Shown piece after piece: positions 33,605-43,276 of a stretch of 64,000 bases of DNA. The DNA comes from Anaerocolumna sp. (lineage in GTDB: Bacteria; Bacillota; Clostridia; Lachnospirales; Lachnospiraceae). The stretch lies in contig JAQSXJ010000007.1 of assembly GCA_029256725.1 (NCBI GenBank), positions 1 to 64,000 on the forward strand, read 5' to 3'. The position numbers and the translations under genes are program-made. The notes beneath the pieces are model-generated. The model had not been told where the DNA came from and searched no databases. It worked only from the letters and a program-made list of their open reading frames with translations. How positions within the stretch are numbered: position 1 is the stretch's first letter; every line of letters begins with the position of its first letter.

Positions 33605-34654
33605 ATGGAGAAGAACAGTAAAATGTGCGGGAAGCAAAGTCTGTTGTTTGCAAACCCACCCTACGTAACAGCAGGTTCTTCTATTGCCGGTAAAAAAGAA
33701 GGAGAAGGTCCTTTAGGCAGTTATTTTGATCAGGTAGAGGAAGATCCTATGTTTGGTGGTACCACCTGGGAGGATGCGGAAAGCAGGATGATGAGAAGAG
33801 CCGCTGATCTTGCAATTAAAAAGGCAGGTATTACAAAAGAAGATATAAGATATATGGTCGGTGGAGATCTTTTAGGACAGTTAATAGCAACCTCTTTTGG
33901 TATTATGGAACTGGAGATTCCTTTATTTGGTGTATATGGTGCCTGCTCCACCATGGGTGAATCCATGGCTATCGGATCAGTATTAGTTGACGGAGGATTT
34001 GCTGATAAGATTATGGCTATTACCTCCAGCCATTTTGGCGGTGCGGAGAAGCAGTTTCGTTTTCCTTTAGGTTATGGTAGTCAGAGACCTTTAGCAACCA
34101 GTTGGACGGTTACCGGCAGCGGAGCAGTTATTATTGATAAAGAGGATAAACGGAGCGAGAGCTTACTTGAAAAAGAGGCACCAGTGTGTATTAAAGGAGT
34201 AACCATTGGACGTATTGTGGATTATGGCATCAAAGATTCCATGAATATGGGTGCCTGTATGGCGCCGTCGGCCTATAAGACCATCGCAGCTAATTTAAAG
34301 GATTTAGGCGTGAAAGCAGAGTATTATGATAAGATTATTACCGGTGATCTAGGCTATATAGGTAAGGACATATTAATCGATCTGTTAAAACAGGAAGGAA
34401 TCGATATTTCTAAGAACCATATGGACTGCGGTATTGAGATGTTTGACAAAGAAACCCAGGATACTCATTCCGGTGGAAGTGGCTGTGGTTGCAGTGCTAT
34501 CACCTTAAACAGTTATATCATACCGAAACTGCGCAGAAGAGAGTGGAAAAGAGTATTATTTGTTCCTACAGGTGCCCTGCTGTCAACAGTAAGCTTTAAT
34601 GAAGGAAATCCGGTTCCCGGTATTGCCCATGCTATAATAATAGAAGGATTGTAA
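33605..34654 (+). CDS. spoVAD: Stage V sporulation protein AD
   Basis: A 349-residue thiolase-fold protein that binds dipicolinic acid and helps load it into the spore. The conserved Cys is in FGVYGACSTMGESMAIGSVL, and SSHFGGAEKQFRFPLGYGSQ and HSGGSGCGCSAI are family blocks. Length is usual. The ATG is preceded by GAGAGG at the end of a dispersed leader element, unlike the other spoVA genes. Confidence 0.96.
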   Translation: MEKNSKMCGKQSLLFANPPYVTAGSSIAGKKEGEGPLGSYFDQVEEDPMFGGTTWEDAESRMMRRAADLAIKKAGITKEDIRYMVGGDLLGQLIATSFGIMELEIPLFGVYGACSTMGESMAIGSVLVDGGFADKIMAITSSHFGGAEKQFRFPLGYGSQRPLATSWTVTGSGAVIIDKEDKRSESLLEKEAPVCIKGVTIGRIVDYGIKDSMNMGACMAPSAYKTIAANLKDLGVKAEYYDKIITGDLGYIGKDILIDLLKQEGIDISKNHMDCGIEMFDKETQDTHSGGSGCGCSAITLNSYIIPKLRRREWKRVLFVPTGALLSTVSFNEGNPVPGIAHAIIIEGL

Positions 34655-34711
34655 ATATAATGGATTATCAAAAGCCTGGAGCAAATAATATAGGCTTTGG
34701 AAAGGAACTCA

Positions 34712-35068
34712 ATGGATTATATAAAAGCATTTTTAATAGGCGGTGCTATCTGCGTGGTTATTCAGATAGTAATGGATAATACAAAGCTGATGCCAGGCCG
34801 TATTATGGTTATGCTGGTCTGCCTTGGAGCTTTTCTCGGTTCGGTCGGCTTATATGAACCCTTTTCAAAATGGGCAGGAGCAGGTGCTACTGTACCTCTA
34901 AGCGGATTTGGAAACTCGCTGTTTAAGGGAATTAAAGAAGCAATTGATAAAGACGGTTTGCTGGGTTTGTTTAAAGGAGGCCTGACAGCTGCTTCGGCAG
35001 GAATTTCAGGAGCCCTGATATTTAGCTATATTGCATCATGGATCTTTAGCCCTAAAATGAAAGACTAA
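34712..35068 (+). CDS. spoVAE: Stage V sporulation protein AE
   Basis: A 118-residue membrane protein (SpoVAE, the SpoVAEb type) homologous to SpoVAC, with the shared WAGAGATVPLSGFGNSL and a C-terminal membrane segment. ATG 34712 with GGAAAGGA upstream is preferred over a TTG at 34697. It ends the spoVA operon and is followed by a 16-bp perfect hairpin. Confidence 0.94.
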   Translation: MDYIKAFLIGGAICVVIQIVMDNTKLMPGRIMVMLVCLGAFLGSVGLYEPFSKWAGAGATVPLSGFGNSLFKGIKEAIDKDGLLGLFKGGLTAASAGISGALIFSYIASWIFSPKMKD

Positions 35069-35111
35069 TTATTTATAATATTATATTCGGCAGGTTATAA
35101 AGAATAAAAAT

Positions 35112-35148
35112 ATGCGGGTCTTGTTAGTTAATCTAACAAGACCCGCAT
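35112..35148. terminator. Bidirectional terminator between spoVAE and PBP
   Basis: Perfect 16-bp arms atgcgggtcttgttag (35112-35127) and ctaacaagacccgcat (35133-35148) with a 5-base loop. On the minus strand the stem is followed by atttttattct, so it strongly terminates the PBP gene. On the plus strand the tail is weaker (tgtgcttta). Confidence 0.9.
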
Positions 35149-35168
35149 TGTGCTTTAGTCAATATTAC

Positions 35169-37955
35169 TTAATCACCGTAATCATAATCGAATTCAGGAT
35201 CATAGTAATCTTCTTCGCCACCAGTATTATTACTGTTATTGTTTCCGTTACCATTTCCATTATTGCCATTATTATTGCCATTATTATTATTGCCATTGCC
35301 GTTTGAACCGCTATTTCCGTTGCTATTGCCATTACCGGAGTTGTTCGTATTAGGCGGTGTAGTGGTAATTGATGGTGTAATACCTTGACCTGGTGTAGGA
35401 ATAAGGTTCTGCAGTCCTGAATTTTTCGCATTGTGGACTGTACAGATATCATCATTGCTTGGAAGGAGGAATGGAGTATCCTGTGTTTTTGCTGTCTCTT
35501 CCTTAAACAATAGGACTTTTTCTTTAACGGTTGAAGGAGGACAGAATTCGTTGGCTATCTTACCGGATGTAGTGCAGATCTTCACCGGCACATGAACATC
35601 GCATTTTTCCGTAGGTTCCGTATTTTTAGCAAAGTATTCAGTCTTTACGGTTGAGCCGCCTTCGTACTTATCACAAACGCCTTCAGTAGCAAGTTTACCG
35701 CTCTTGGTACAAATAGTTTTCTCTACAATAGATTCAGGCTTGTTAAAGGGAACGGCTTCCAGTCCATATTCTTTGTGAATACGTTCCATAACATCACGCC
35801 ATATAATTTTCTGATAACTGGTGTTGGTCTGAGCTCTGTTATTGTCATAACCCGACCAGATAGTAGCGGTATAATAAGGGGTATAACCGGAAAACCATAA
35901 ATCCAAATCATCAGTAGTAGTTCCTGTCTTACCTGCTACAGGCATTATAAGATTCTTAAACCCTACTAACGTTCCGGTACCTTTTTTTACAACGTCTTCC
36001 ATAGCACTGGTTAAGAGGAAAGCAGTGGATTCCATCATGACCTGGCGAACAGAAGTCTTATTCTTTATTAATACTTTATTATTATGATCCAGTATTTTGG
36101 TATAAAAAATTGGTTTCGAATACACTCCGCCATTGGCTATTGCTGCATAAGCAGCAGTAAGTTCAAGATTTGATACACCTTTTGTAATACCGCCTAAGGC
36201 TAAGGGAAGATTGATATCTGAAAAAGTTTTACCGCTTTCTGACACTCCACTTTCTACAAGAGAAGTAAAACCTAATTTCTGCAAATAATCAAAACCTACT
36301 TTAGGAGTTACCTTTTCCAGTGTCTTAACGGTAACCACGTTCATGGAACGCATGATAGCTCTGCGAAGGGTGGTTAGACCTTCATAATTTGAGCCGCTCC
36401 AGTTGCTTACATATTTATCACTTCCGGGATATTTATAAGGAGCATCATCTACAACCGTTGCCAGTGTCATTCCTGCTGAATCCAGTGCCGGCAGGTAAGT
36501 TGACAATATCTTGAAGGTGGAACCGGGCTGCCTTGTAGTATTAGTTGCTCTGTTCAGTGTACGGTTACCAGTCTTTTCTCCCCGTCCTCCTATCAGACCT
36601 ACCACATTACCTGTATGCTGGTCCATAATAAGCATGGAGGATTGAGGCTGAATAATAAGGCTGCTGTTTTCTGCGAGGATAGTATCACCTGTCTCTACCA
36701 TTGCTGCTTTAAATTGCTCGATCAGCTCTTCTGCTCCTTCTTTTGAGGAGAAATAAGCAGTGGTCAGGTGGTTATAATCCAGCAGATCATTGGTATGATA
36801 ATGAATAGTCTTACCGCTCTTCTTCTCAATAGATAAAGCGTAAGTTAACTCCCAGTAAGAATCTGTCCCTATCTTCGGGAAATAGTCTTCATTGGTATAA
36901 ACATCATCCAAGACGGATTGAACTTTGGAGTCCAGAGTCGTATAAATATTTAATCCGCCGCTGTAGAGTGCTTTACTGGCTTGCGTATAAGTATAACCTT
37001 TCTCCTCTTGAAGATCGGCTATAACCTGTTCAATGAGCTCATCTACAAAGTAAGTGTTATAGGAAGTAACATCCTGTTCATCATTAACTGTCTGAATTCT
37101 GGAATAGACATCATCGGAAAGTGCCTCTGCATACTCCTCTTCCGTACATAGGTTAAGACGTTTCATGCTTTCAAGGATCTGAGCACGTCTTTGGGTGTTG
37201 TTCTCCGGATGATTTATAGGGTTCATGTTCGTTGGTGACTGTGCAATGGCGGCGATAACGGCGGCCTCAGATAATGTAAGATCTTTTACGTCCTTGTTAA
37301 AGTAACGATTGGAAGCCGTCTGGACACCATAGGTACCTGCACCAAGATTAATTGTATTCAGATAGTATTCTAGTATCTGATCTTTTGATATTTTTTGCTC
37401 CAGCTGTATAGCCAGATATTGCTCCTGAACTTTACGAATGAATCTGTCGGTAAAGTTATCTTCAGCTCCTCCGTCAAATACCTGATTTTTAATCAGCTGC
37501 TGGGTAATAGTACTGGCACCCTGTCCAAAATCACCAGATTTTAAACCAACGAAAAATGCACGAAAGATACCCTGCACATCAATGCCGTTATGCTCATAAA
37601 AACGCTCGTCCTCAATACTGATAACACAGTTTTGCAAAACCTTGGGAATAGCACTTATCTCTACATAAACACGATTTGATTCTGCTCCAATAAGAGTATC
37701 AATTAGATTTCCGTCTTTATCATATATATTTGTAGTGTAGCCGGTTGGTTCTAAATCAATCTGATCTATGCTAGGTGCACTGTCTGCCAAACCTTTTAAT
37801 ACACCAAAGCCCAAATAGGAGCCGATAATTATGAGGGAAACCAAACCTACCATAAATAACCGGAATACAGTAACGCTTGCCTTAGTAGCTATCTTCCGTG
37901 AGGCAGATCGGATATACTGCTGTTTTCTGGCGGTTCCTTTCTTGCTGAAATCCAT
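35169..37955 (-). CDS. Class A penicillin-binding protein (PBP1A type)
   Basis: A 928-residue bifunctional peptidoglycan synthase. A membrane anchor lies near residues 30-52. The GT51 glycosyltransferase has EDERFYEHNGID (catalytic Glu) and GASTITQQLIKN. The transpeptidase has RQPGSTFK (SxxK Ser), SMN and KTGTTTDD. The C-terminus is unusual: after two Cys-containing repeats (CTKSGKLATEGVCDKYEGG, CTTSGKIANEFC) comes a ~50-residue Asn/Gly/Ser-rich low-complexity tail and an acidic EEDYYDPEFDYDYGD end. It acts outside the membrane in wall growth. AGAGGTTATT precedes the start. It is a single-gene unit. Confidence 0.95.
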   Translation of the reverse strand: MDFSKKGTARKQQYIRSASRKIATKASVTVFRLFMVGLVSLIIIGSYLGFGVLKGLADSAPSIDQIDLEPTGYTTNIYDKDGNLIDTLIGAESNRVYVEISAIPKVLQNCVISIEDERFYEHNGIDVQGIFRAFFVGLKSGDFGQGASTITQQLIKNQVFDGGAEDNFTDRFIRKVQEQYLAIQLEQKISKDQILEYYLNTINLGAGTYGVQTASNRYFNKDVKDLTLSEAAVIAAIAQSPTNMNPINHPENNTQRRAQILESMKRLNLCTEEEYAEALSDDVYSRIQTVNDEQDVTSYNTYFVDELIEQVIADLQEEKGYTYTQASKALYSGGLNIYTTLDSKVQSVLDDVYTNEDYFPKIGTDSYWELTYALSIEKKSGKTIHYHTNDLLDYNHLTTAYFSSKEGAEELIEQFKAAMVETGDTILAENSSLIIQPQSSMLIMDQHTGNVVGLIGGRGEKTGNRTLNRATNTTRQPGSTFKILSTYLPALDSAGMTLATVVDDAPYKYPGSDKYVSNWSGSNYEGLTTLRRAIMRSMNVVTVKTLEKVTPKVGFDYLQKLGFTSLVESGVSESGKTFSDINLPLALGGITKGVSNLELTAAYAAIANGGVYSKPIFYTKILDHNNKVLIKNKTSVRQVMMESTAFLLTSAMEDVVKKGTGTLVGFKNLIMPVAGKTGTTTDDLDLWFSGYTPYYTATIWSGYDNNRAQTNTSYQKIIWRDVMERIHKEYGLEAVPFNKPESIVEKTICTKSGKLATEGVCDKYEGGSTVKTEYFAKNTEPTEKCDVHVPVKICTTSGKIANEFCPPSTVKEKVLLFKEETAKTQDTPFLLPSNDDICTVHNAKNSGLQNLIPTPGQGITPSITTTPPNTNNSGNGNSNGNSGSNGNGNNNNGNNNGNNGNGNGNNNSNNTGGEEDYYDPEFDYDYGD

Positions 37956-38556
37956 AATAACCTCTTTCCTGAGTATCCAATCTGCTATTGGATATTCGCT
38001 ATTCGATAAAGGATGTAACCTTCTTTATTTCGTTATTATATCAAATTAAGCCTTTAAAATAAAGGTTTTTTTACCGTCCTGCATTCTTCTGGCGTGCAGC
38101 AGGGGGAAAATTAATTCTGAAGGAGGAACCCTAAGAATTTCAGATCAGGAAATAAATGAAAAATTGTTAAAAATGTTGTAATTTACCATATAAAAGTCTT
38201 TAAAAATTAATAGTTATGTCACTGAACAATATATAAAACATAAATTAATATGTTAAGTATATACAAAATGATTGGAATATATGTGAATAAATATGTCTTT
38301 ATGCACATAGGCAACAAAATGTAGCATTCAAAAAAACTCTAAAAATGTTAGAAAAATCACAAACTCTATGGTAAACTATGTTTATAAGACCCATTTTTTT
38401 ACACATCGTGTAATAAAGGTTGAAAGCATCTTTTATTGGCTTTTAATCAGAAAATTATCTCTTTATTTTGTATTGTGGTGAAGTTATAATTACCATAGTT
38501 TATTATTTCTATTATTGCAGTGTTATTTACAAATTTTCAGAATTTTTGGAGGGGCC
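37956..38556. other. 600-base AT-rich intergenic region
   Basis: Lies between the divergent PBP gene and the DUF6514-like gene. I see no ORF of coding character, no RNA gene and no strong palindrome; an 8-base ctatggta/taccatag pair (around 38368 and 38493) could be chance. Promoters for both flanking genes are expected here. Confidence 0.4.
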
Positions 38557-38850
38557 ATGGAAAAATTATTCTTAGAGGGAACAAAAAAGATAGTGCTGGA
38601 AGACAATAACGAATTGGTATTTGATTACTATCTGGTGGAAGAAAGCAGAAGCCAGACAGAGCATGAGAAACTATACGGCATAAAGATTTTTCAACATATG
38701 AAAGATCATCTGTTAGTAGAATATTCAGAACCGATTTCTTATTCAAAGGAGACGGTGAAAGACATGATACATAAACTCTGGAAAAATGAAGTCACGCTGA
38801 TTACGATGCTAGAAATTGTAGACGATTTGGTTTCGGAATATACATTATAA
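38557..38850 (+). CDS. DUF6514-like small protein
   Basis: A 97-residue soluble protein, MEKLFLEGTKKI to LVSEYTL. ATG 38557 with GGAGGGG upstream is preferred over the open-frame start at 38515. From memory it matches the clostridial DUF6514 family (short, with DYYLVEE...YGI strands and a C-terminal helix with V-x-D-x-V-x-E). Function unknown. A 17-bp terminator follows. Confidence 0.7.
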   Translation: MEKLFLEGTKKIVLEDNNELVFDYYLVEESRSQTEHEKLYGIKIFQHMKDHLLVEYSEPISYSKETVKDMIHKLWKNEVTLITMLEIVDDLVSEYTL

Positions 38851-38916
38851 GATATCGGAAGAATATGCTAGATACGATAATACGGTATAATAGAATAATA
38901 ACAAACTAAGCTGAAT

Positions 38917-38960
38917 AAAAAGGAAAAAGAATTTACAGAAGTGAATTCTTTTTCCTTTTT
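38917..38960. terminator. Bidirectional rho-independent terminator
   Basis: Perfect 17-bp arms aaaaaggaaaaagaatt (38917-38933) and aattctttttccttttt (38944-38960) with a 10-base loop, between convergent genes. Confidence 0.92.
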
Positions 38961-38984
38961 ATTTTTGTGCAAATTAAATATGCA

Positions 38985-39638
38985 CTAATTAAATATCTCA
39001 AGATTACCGTTTACGATTGCATAAACAAGTATTTCTTCTTTCGGAAGATTAACAGTACCGGCAGAGATTTCTAAAAGACTTCTTTCAAACTTATCAAAAG
39101 CATTAGGTGGTATAAGCAGAGTAAGTTTTACCTTATCGGTATATTCCTCTTCAAGGAGGTAAATACCCATTTGTGCTATCGTATATTTAACCTTTCCGCT
39201 TAAGGTATAATCTATAAGTATATCTGCTTTCCAGGCTTCTTCTTTCTCTATGATGACAGCATTTTGGATGCCTTCCTTTGCGGCACTTTGATAGGCATGC
39301 ACCAAACCTCCGGTTCCAAGAAGGGTTCCGCCAAAATATCTGGTCACCACGATTAAAATATTGTGAAGCTTCTCAAGTATAATCAGATCCATGATTGGAA
39401 GACCAGCAGTCTTAGCAGGTTCACCGTCGTCGCTTAAACGCTTGAACTCATCTTTGCTTCCGGCAACATATGCAAAACAGTTGTGCCTTGCACCGGAATG
39501 CTCTTTCTTCACCTGCTCTATCAATTGAAGAGCTTCTTCATCAGAGGAGATGGGAAAAACTGAGGCTATAAATCTTGACTTTTTAACAATTACTTCACCT
39601 GTGCTCTTACTGTATATTGTACGGCAGCTTTCGTTCAT
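38985..39638 (-). CDS. YigZ/IMPACT family protein
   Basis: A 217-residue protein of the IMPACT/YigZ (UPF0029) family. The N-terminal domain has VKKSRFIASVFPI, HNCFAYVAG, RLSDDGEPAKTAGLPIMDLI and VVTRYFGGTLLGTGGLVHAY, which are diagnostic. The C-terminal ~75 residues form the DUF1949 ferredoxin-like domain. It may bind RNA or ribosomes; bacterial function is not settled. It starts 10 bases after the DUF4250 gene, so the two form an operon. Confidence 0.92.
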   Translation of the reverse strand: MNESCRTIYSKSTGEVIVKKSRFIASVFPISSDEEALQLIEQVKKEHSGARHNCFAYVAGSKDEFKRLSDDGEPAKTAGLPIMDLIILEKLHNILIVVTRYFGGTLLGTGGLVHAYQSAAKEGIQNAVIIEKEEAWKADILIDYTLSGKVKYTIAQMGIYLLEEEYTDKVKLTLLIPPNAFDKFERSLLEISAGTVNLPKEEILVYAIVNGNLEIFN

Positions 39639-39648
39639 TGCTGATTCC

Positions 39649-39825
39649 TTATTTAAACTGATTCAATTCAGGAATGTATTCATAATGAATAACCTTCAGC
39701 CGGTCTCTTAATTCCTGCTCATTGAATTCGAGATATTCGCATAAGTCTGTTAAGTTGTTATAGTTATCTCTTAATTGAGTATTAATATAGCTTAACAGTA
39801 TAAATGGATCTTTCGGCAGTGCCAT
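39649..39825 (-). CDS. DUF4250 family small protein (58 aa)
   Basis: On the minus strand ATG at 39825 is preceded by TTAGGAGGACACC, an excellent ribosome site. The 58-residue product starts MALPKDPFILLSYINTQLRD and ends YIPELNQFK. This is the clostridial DUF4250 pattern (LPKDP-x-x-LLS-x-x-NT-x-LRD ... NQFK). It is short and helical; the middle (LTDLCEYLEFNEQELRDRL) looks like a helix-turn-helix. It is 10 bases upstream of the YigZ gene. Function unknown. Confidence 0.88.
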   Translation of the reverse strand: MALPKDPFILLSYINTQLRDNYNNLTDLCEYLEFNEQELRDRLKVIHYEYIPELNQFK

Positions 39826-39988
39826 GGTGTCCTCCTAAGCAGTGTTTTCTGTTATTATACCACAAAACACTATGAAACAAAATAGGAGAGGAAGCTTTTA
39901 GTTGACGGAAGGAGATATATTCTTTACAATAAAAGAACAGAGGTTTGTATGAAATTTTAATGCGTATGCAGTGAATTGATGAAGTGTT

Positions 39989-40065
39989 AAGCTTAAAAGC
40001 ATCTCGAGATGAGCAGTGCCCATTTAAGAATCATTTAGGAGCTTTCAGCAGCAGAATGAGAGGGA
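39989..40065 (+). repeat. Dispersed leader element, copy 5 (degenerate)
   Basis: gagcagtgcccatttaag (near 40011), aatcattta, then gctttcagcagcagaatgag and aggga before the rarA ATG. It resembles copy 1 in the gcagtgc-ca-ttaag part and all copies in the agcagaatgagagg end, but the GCC/GGC hairpin is eroded. Confidence 0.4.
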
Positions 40066-40068
40066 ATT

Positions 40069-41394
40069 ATGGATCTATTTGAATATATGAGAGAAACCAA
40101 TAAAGAAAAGGAAGCGCCTCTTGCCAGCAGACTTCGGCCAAAGATTCTGGAGGAAGTCGTAGGGCAGGAGCACATAATAGGAAAAGATAAGTTATTATAC
40201 AGAGCCATAAAGGCGGATAAGCTCAGCTCAATTATTTTATATGGTCCCCCGGGAACAGGTAAGACAACCCTGGCAAAAGTAATAGCTAATACCACAAGTG
40301 CAGCCTTTCTTCAATTAAATGCCACGGTTGCCGGCAAGAAGGATATGGAGGAGGTAATTGGTAAAGCAAAAGAAAATATGGGAATGTATAGTCGTAAGAC
40401 CATACTTTTCATTGACGAGATACATCGTTTTAACAAGGGACAGCAGGATTACCTTCTTCCCTTTGTGGAGGATGGTACGGTTACTTTGATAGGAGCAACA
40501 ACGGAGAATCCCTATTTTGAGGTAAACGGTGCGTTAATCTCCCGTTCTGTAATATTTGAGCTGAAATCCTTACAGAAAGAGGATATCAAAGAACTACTGC
40601 TAAGAGCTGTGAATGATAAGGATAGAGGTATGGGGAACTTTAACGGCGTTATTGAAGAGGATGCCTTAGAGTTTATGGCTGATATCGCTGGAGGAGATGC
40701 AAGACTTGCATTAAATGCTATTGAACTTGGTATCCTTACAACAGAACGTGGGACAGACGGTAAAATACACATATCCCTTGAGGTAGCTCAGGATTGTGTT
40801 CAAAAAAGGGCTATTAAATACGATAAGGCAGGAGATAATCATTATGATACTATTTCTGCATTTATCAAAAGTATGAGAGGTTCAGATCCTGATGCTGCTA
40901 TTTATTACCTGGCAAGGATGCTTTATGCAGGAGAAAGTGTTTCTTTTATCGCAAGAAGAATTGTAATCTGCGCATCAGAGGATGTATCAAATGCAGATCC
41001 CAATGCCCTTGTGATTGCAAATGCGGCTGCTGAGGCAGTGGAAAGAATAGGAATGCCGGAAGGCCGTATCATACTTGCACAAGCAGTAGCCTATGTAGCC
41101 TGCGCGCCTAAAAGTAATTCAGCTATCATGGCTATTGATGCAGCTATGGAAGCTGTAAGGAATGAAAGTACGCCTGCCATTCCCCCTCACCTTATGGATG
41201 CCCATTATAAAGGGGCACATAAATTAGGGCATGGACTGAATTACCAGTATGCCCATGCCTTTAAGAATCATTATGTGAAACAACAGTATCTGCCCGATGC
41301 CTTAAAGGATCGAACCTTTTATGAACTATCCGATGAAGGTTATGAAAAGGACCTGAAAGAGCATCTTAATCGAATCAGGAGAGAAGCTGAATAA
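40069..41394 (+). CDS. rarA: Replication-associated recombination protein A (AAA+ ATPase)
   Basis: A 441-residue RarA/MgsA clamp-loader-like ATPase acting at stalled replication forks. Walker A is YGPPGTGKTTLAK, Walker B TILFIDEIHRFNKGQQD and sensor 1 GATTENPYFEV. The C-terminal tetramerisation domain contains SAFIKSMRGSDPDAAIYYLA and NYQYAHAFKNHYVKQQYLP. Length is usual. Its stop is directly adjacent to the stop of the convergent small membrane protein. Confidence 0.95.
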   Translation: MDLFEYMRETNKEKEAPLASRLRPKILEEVVGQEHIIGKDKLLYRAIKADKLSSIILYGPPGTGKTTLAKVIANTTSAAFLQLNATVAGKKDMEEVIGKAKENMGMYSRKTILFIDEIHRFNKGQQDYLLPFVEDGTVTLIGATTENPYFEVNGALISRSVIFELKSLQKEDIKELLLRAVNDKDRGMGNFNGVIEEDALEFMADIAGGDARLALNAIELGILTTERGTDGKIHISLEVAQDCVQKRAIKYDKAGDNHYDTISAFIKSMRGSDPDAAIYYLARMLYAGESVSFIARRIVICASEDVSNADPNALVIANAAAEAVERIGMPEGRIILAQAVAYVACAPKSNSAIMAIDAAMEAVRNESTPAIPPHLMDAHYKGAHKLGHGLNYQYAHAFKNHYVKQQYLPDALKDRTFYELSDEGYEKDLKEHLNRIRREAE

Positions 41395-41616
41395 TTATTT
41401 CCTTTTGGCTTCTTCCTCCGCTCGTTTTTTCAGGAGTCTATAGACTAACATATATGCATACAGCATTAGCGGTATCATGGTAGTTGAGTAGAGAGATGCC
41501 ATAAGCAGACTCTGATAATCAGGGGAAGCTGTTAGCCCAGCATAAAGTGTAAGTCCATATAAGGACAACAATAATACTACTATTAAGATTGCACCAATGC
41601 GTTTTAGATTCTTCAT
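41395..41616 (-). CDS. Small two-segment membrane protein
   Basis: A 73-residue protein from ATG 41616 with hydrophobic segments near residues 7-29 and 39-62 (AILIVVLLLSLYGLTLYAGL, TTMIPLMLYAYMLVYRLL) and a basic/acidic tail KKRAEEEAKRK. In-frame ATGs at 41628 and 41688 would lengthen it. I recall similar short membrane proteins in Lachnospiraceae but no named function. Its stop abuts the rarA stop. Confidence 0.6.
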   Translation of the reverse strand: MKNLKRIGAILIVVLLLSLYGLTLYAGLTASPDYQSLLMASLYSTTMIPLMLYAYMLVYRLLKKRAEEEAKRK

Positions 41617-41824
41617 ATTAATAACCATGCCTTTCTCACAGCCTGCAAGTAATAGGCGCAGGCAAGTACGTGAAATGTATTTTATCATACACGAAACAGT
41701 AAAACAAAATTCAACTTATATATAACAGGGATTAATTATTTCTTTAAATAGTATAATGGAAATGTATTGTAAAAGCAAGCAACAAAGCCTTGTTTCCCGG
41801 GCTTTTCATCGAAAGGAGCAATAT

Positions 41825-42526
41825 TTGAAAAAAGTTAAAAAATCTAGGGTAAACCTTCTGATGATTGCAGCTGTTCTTCTGCTGTCGGTGGGTCTTACAG
41901 CTTGCGATAAGGCAGAAAAGAATGATAAGGAACAGAATCAGACAGAAAATAAAACAGTACAAGACAATAATACCAAAGAGGGTAGCTGGGATAATACAAA
42001 TACAGACCAGGAAGGCACTGATACCGATACAGAAGATGAAAATGAGTCAAACGAAGATAATGAAACAGATGAAAGTACTGCTTCTGACGTTAAAGAAGAA
42101 GAGAACCCCCTGGTGCCAGACTTTACGTTAAAATCCTCAGAAGGAGAAGAAATCAGCCTTTCGGATTATTCCGGCAAAGTAGTGGTACTTAATTTCTGGG
42201 CCAGCTGGTGCCCTCCCTGCAAGAAAGAAATGCCGGAATTTCAGAAGTTGTATGATGAGCTTGCAGAATCTGAGGATGCTGTGTTATTGATGCTAAATCA
42301 GACTGACGGGCAGCGTGAGACAGAAAAGAAAGCTAATAGTTATATAGAAGAAGAGGGACTTACCTTTCCAATACTTTATGATACCGGAGAAGTTGGCGGA
42401 AGTATCTTTGGTTTAAACAGTATACCTACCACAGTTGTAATTGACAAAGAAGGGCGTTTGTCTGATTATGTTCTTGGCAGAACAGAATATTCGAAAGTAG
42501 CCCAGATGATAGAGGAGGCCAAATAA
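41825..42526 (+). CDS. TlpA-like thiol-disulfide lipoprotein
   Basis: A 233-residue extracytoplasmic thioredoxin-fold lipoprotein. The best start is TTG 41825, with AAAGGAG upstream. It gives a basic N-terminus, a hydrophobic core and the lipobox LTAC with Cys27; the ATG at 41756 would put 23 extra residues before the signal. A ~65-residue Asn/Glu/Asp/Thr-rich linker separates the lipid anchor from the thioredoxin domain, whose active site is WASWCPPCKKE. FGLNSIPTTVVIDKEGR carries the cis-Pro loop. The stop overlaps the ccdA start by one base (TAATG), so the two work together: CcdA feeds electrons and TlpA reduces disulfides outside. Confidence 0.9.
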   Translation: MKKVKKSRVNLLMIAAVLLLSVGLTACDKAEKNDKEQNQTENKTVQDNNTKEGSWDNTNTDQEGTDTDTEDENESNEDNETDESTASDVKEEENPLVPDFTLKSSEGEEISLSDYSGKVVVLNFWASWCPPCKKEMPEFQKLYDELAESEDAVLLMLNQTDGQRETEKKANSYIEEEGLTFPILYDTGEVGGSIFGLNSIPTTVVIDKEGRLSDYVLGRTEYSKVAQMIEEAK

Positions 42527-43233
42527 TGCTTCTGAAAACAGCAGAAGAACTGACACCATACCTGGCATGGCTGGTATTCACAGAAGGAATCCTAAGTTTC
42601 ATTTCACCCTGTATCTTTCCCATGCTGCCGGTATATCTTATGTATCTTGGCGGAAATGCAGAGGATAAGAAGAACAACAACAAAAGACTGTTGCTTAATA
42701 CTTTAGGATTTATTGCAGGTTTTACTACGGTCTTTGTTATTTTGGGTGCCACTGCATCTGCCCTGGGTCAGTTGCTGCGGGAGTACCAGGAACTGCTGCA
42801 GCGGGCCAGCGGAATTATAATGATAATCTTTGGGCTTCATTTTATGGGCGTTCTTAAACTAAAATTGTTGAATAGAACCAGTACGAGAAGCGTGAATACT
42901 CATAACCTGAAGTTCTTTACCAGTATGATATTTGGGTTTGCGTTTTCCTTTGGCTGGACACCTTGTCTTGGGCCTTTTTTAGGCTCGGCATTGCTGTTAG
43001 CCTCTCAGACAGCAACCCTTTATCAAGGAGTGTTTCTGTTACTCTTGTTTTCACTGGGGTTAGGGATTCCTTTTCTTATAATGACAATGTTATTTCCACA
43101 TCTTAAACTTCTTAACAGCTTCATAAGAAAGCATATGGAGACTATTAAGAAAATATCGGCGGCGCTGTTGATCCTAATAGGTCTGCTCCTGGCATTGGAC
43201 TTGTTTGGCTATTATCAGGGACTTTTCAGTTGA
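42526..43233 (+). CDS. ccdA: CcdA-type membrane thiol reductase
   Basis: A 235-residue, six-segment membrane protein of the CcdA/DsbD-beta family that passes electrons from cytoplasmic thioredoxin to outside thiol proteins. The two conserved cysteines are in FISPCIFPMLPVYLMY and FGWTPCLGPFLGSALL. Length is normal. It is coupled to the TlpA-like gene by a one-base overlap. Confidence 0.92.
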   Translation: MLLKTAEELTPYLAWLVFTEGILSFISPCIFPMLPVYLMYLGGNAEDKKNNNKRLLLNTLGFIAGFTTVFVILGATASALGQLLREYQELLQRASGIIMIIFGLHFMGVLKLKLLNRTSTRSVNTHNLKFFTSMIFGFAFSFGWTPCLGPFLGSALLLASQTATLYQGVFLLLLFSLGLGIPFLIMTMLFPHLKLLNSFIRKHMETIKKISAALLILIGLLLALDLFGYYQGLFS

Positions 43234-43276
43234 TGGTAGTTTTGGTATAATCATACATATTCGTCCCTCAGTATTG

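Noticed and set aside
35112..35306. Plus-strand ORF rich in Ile/Val
   Set aside because: It is the antisense shadow of the Asn/Gly-rich tail of the PBP gene, combined with the terminator.
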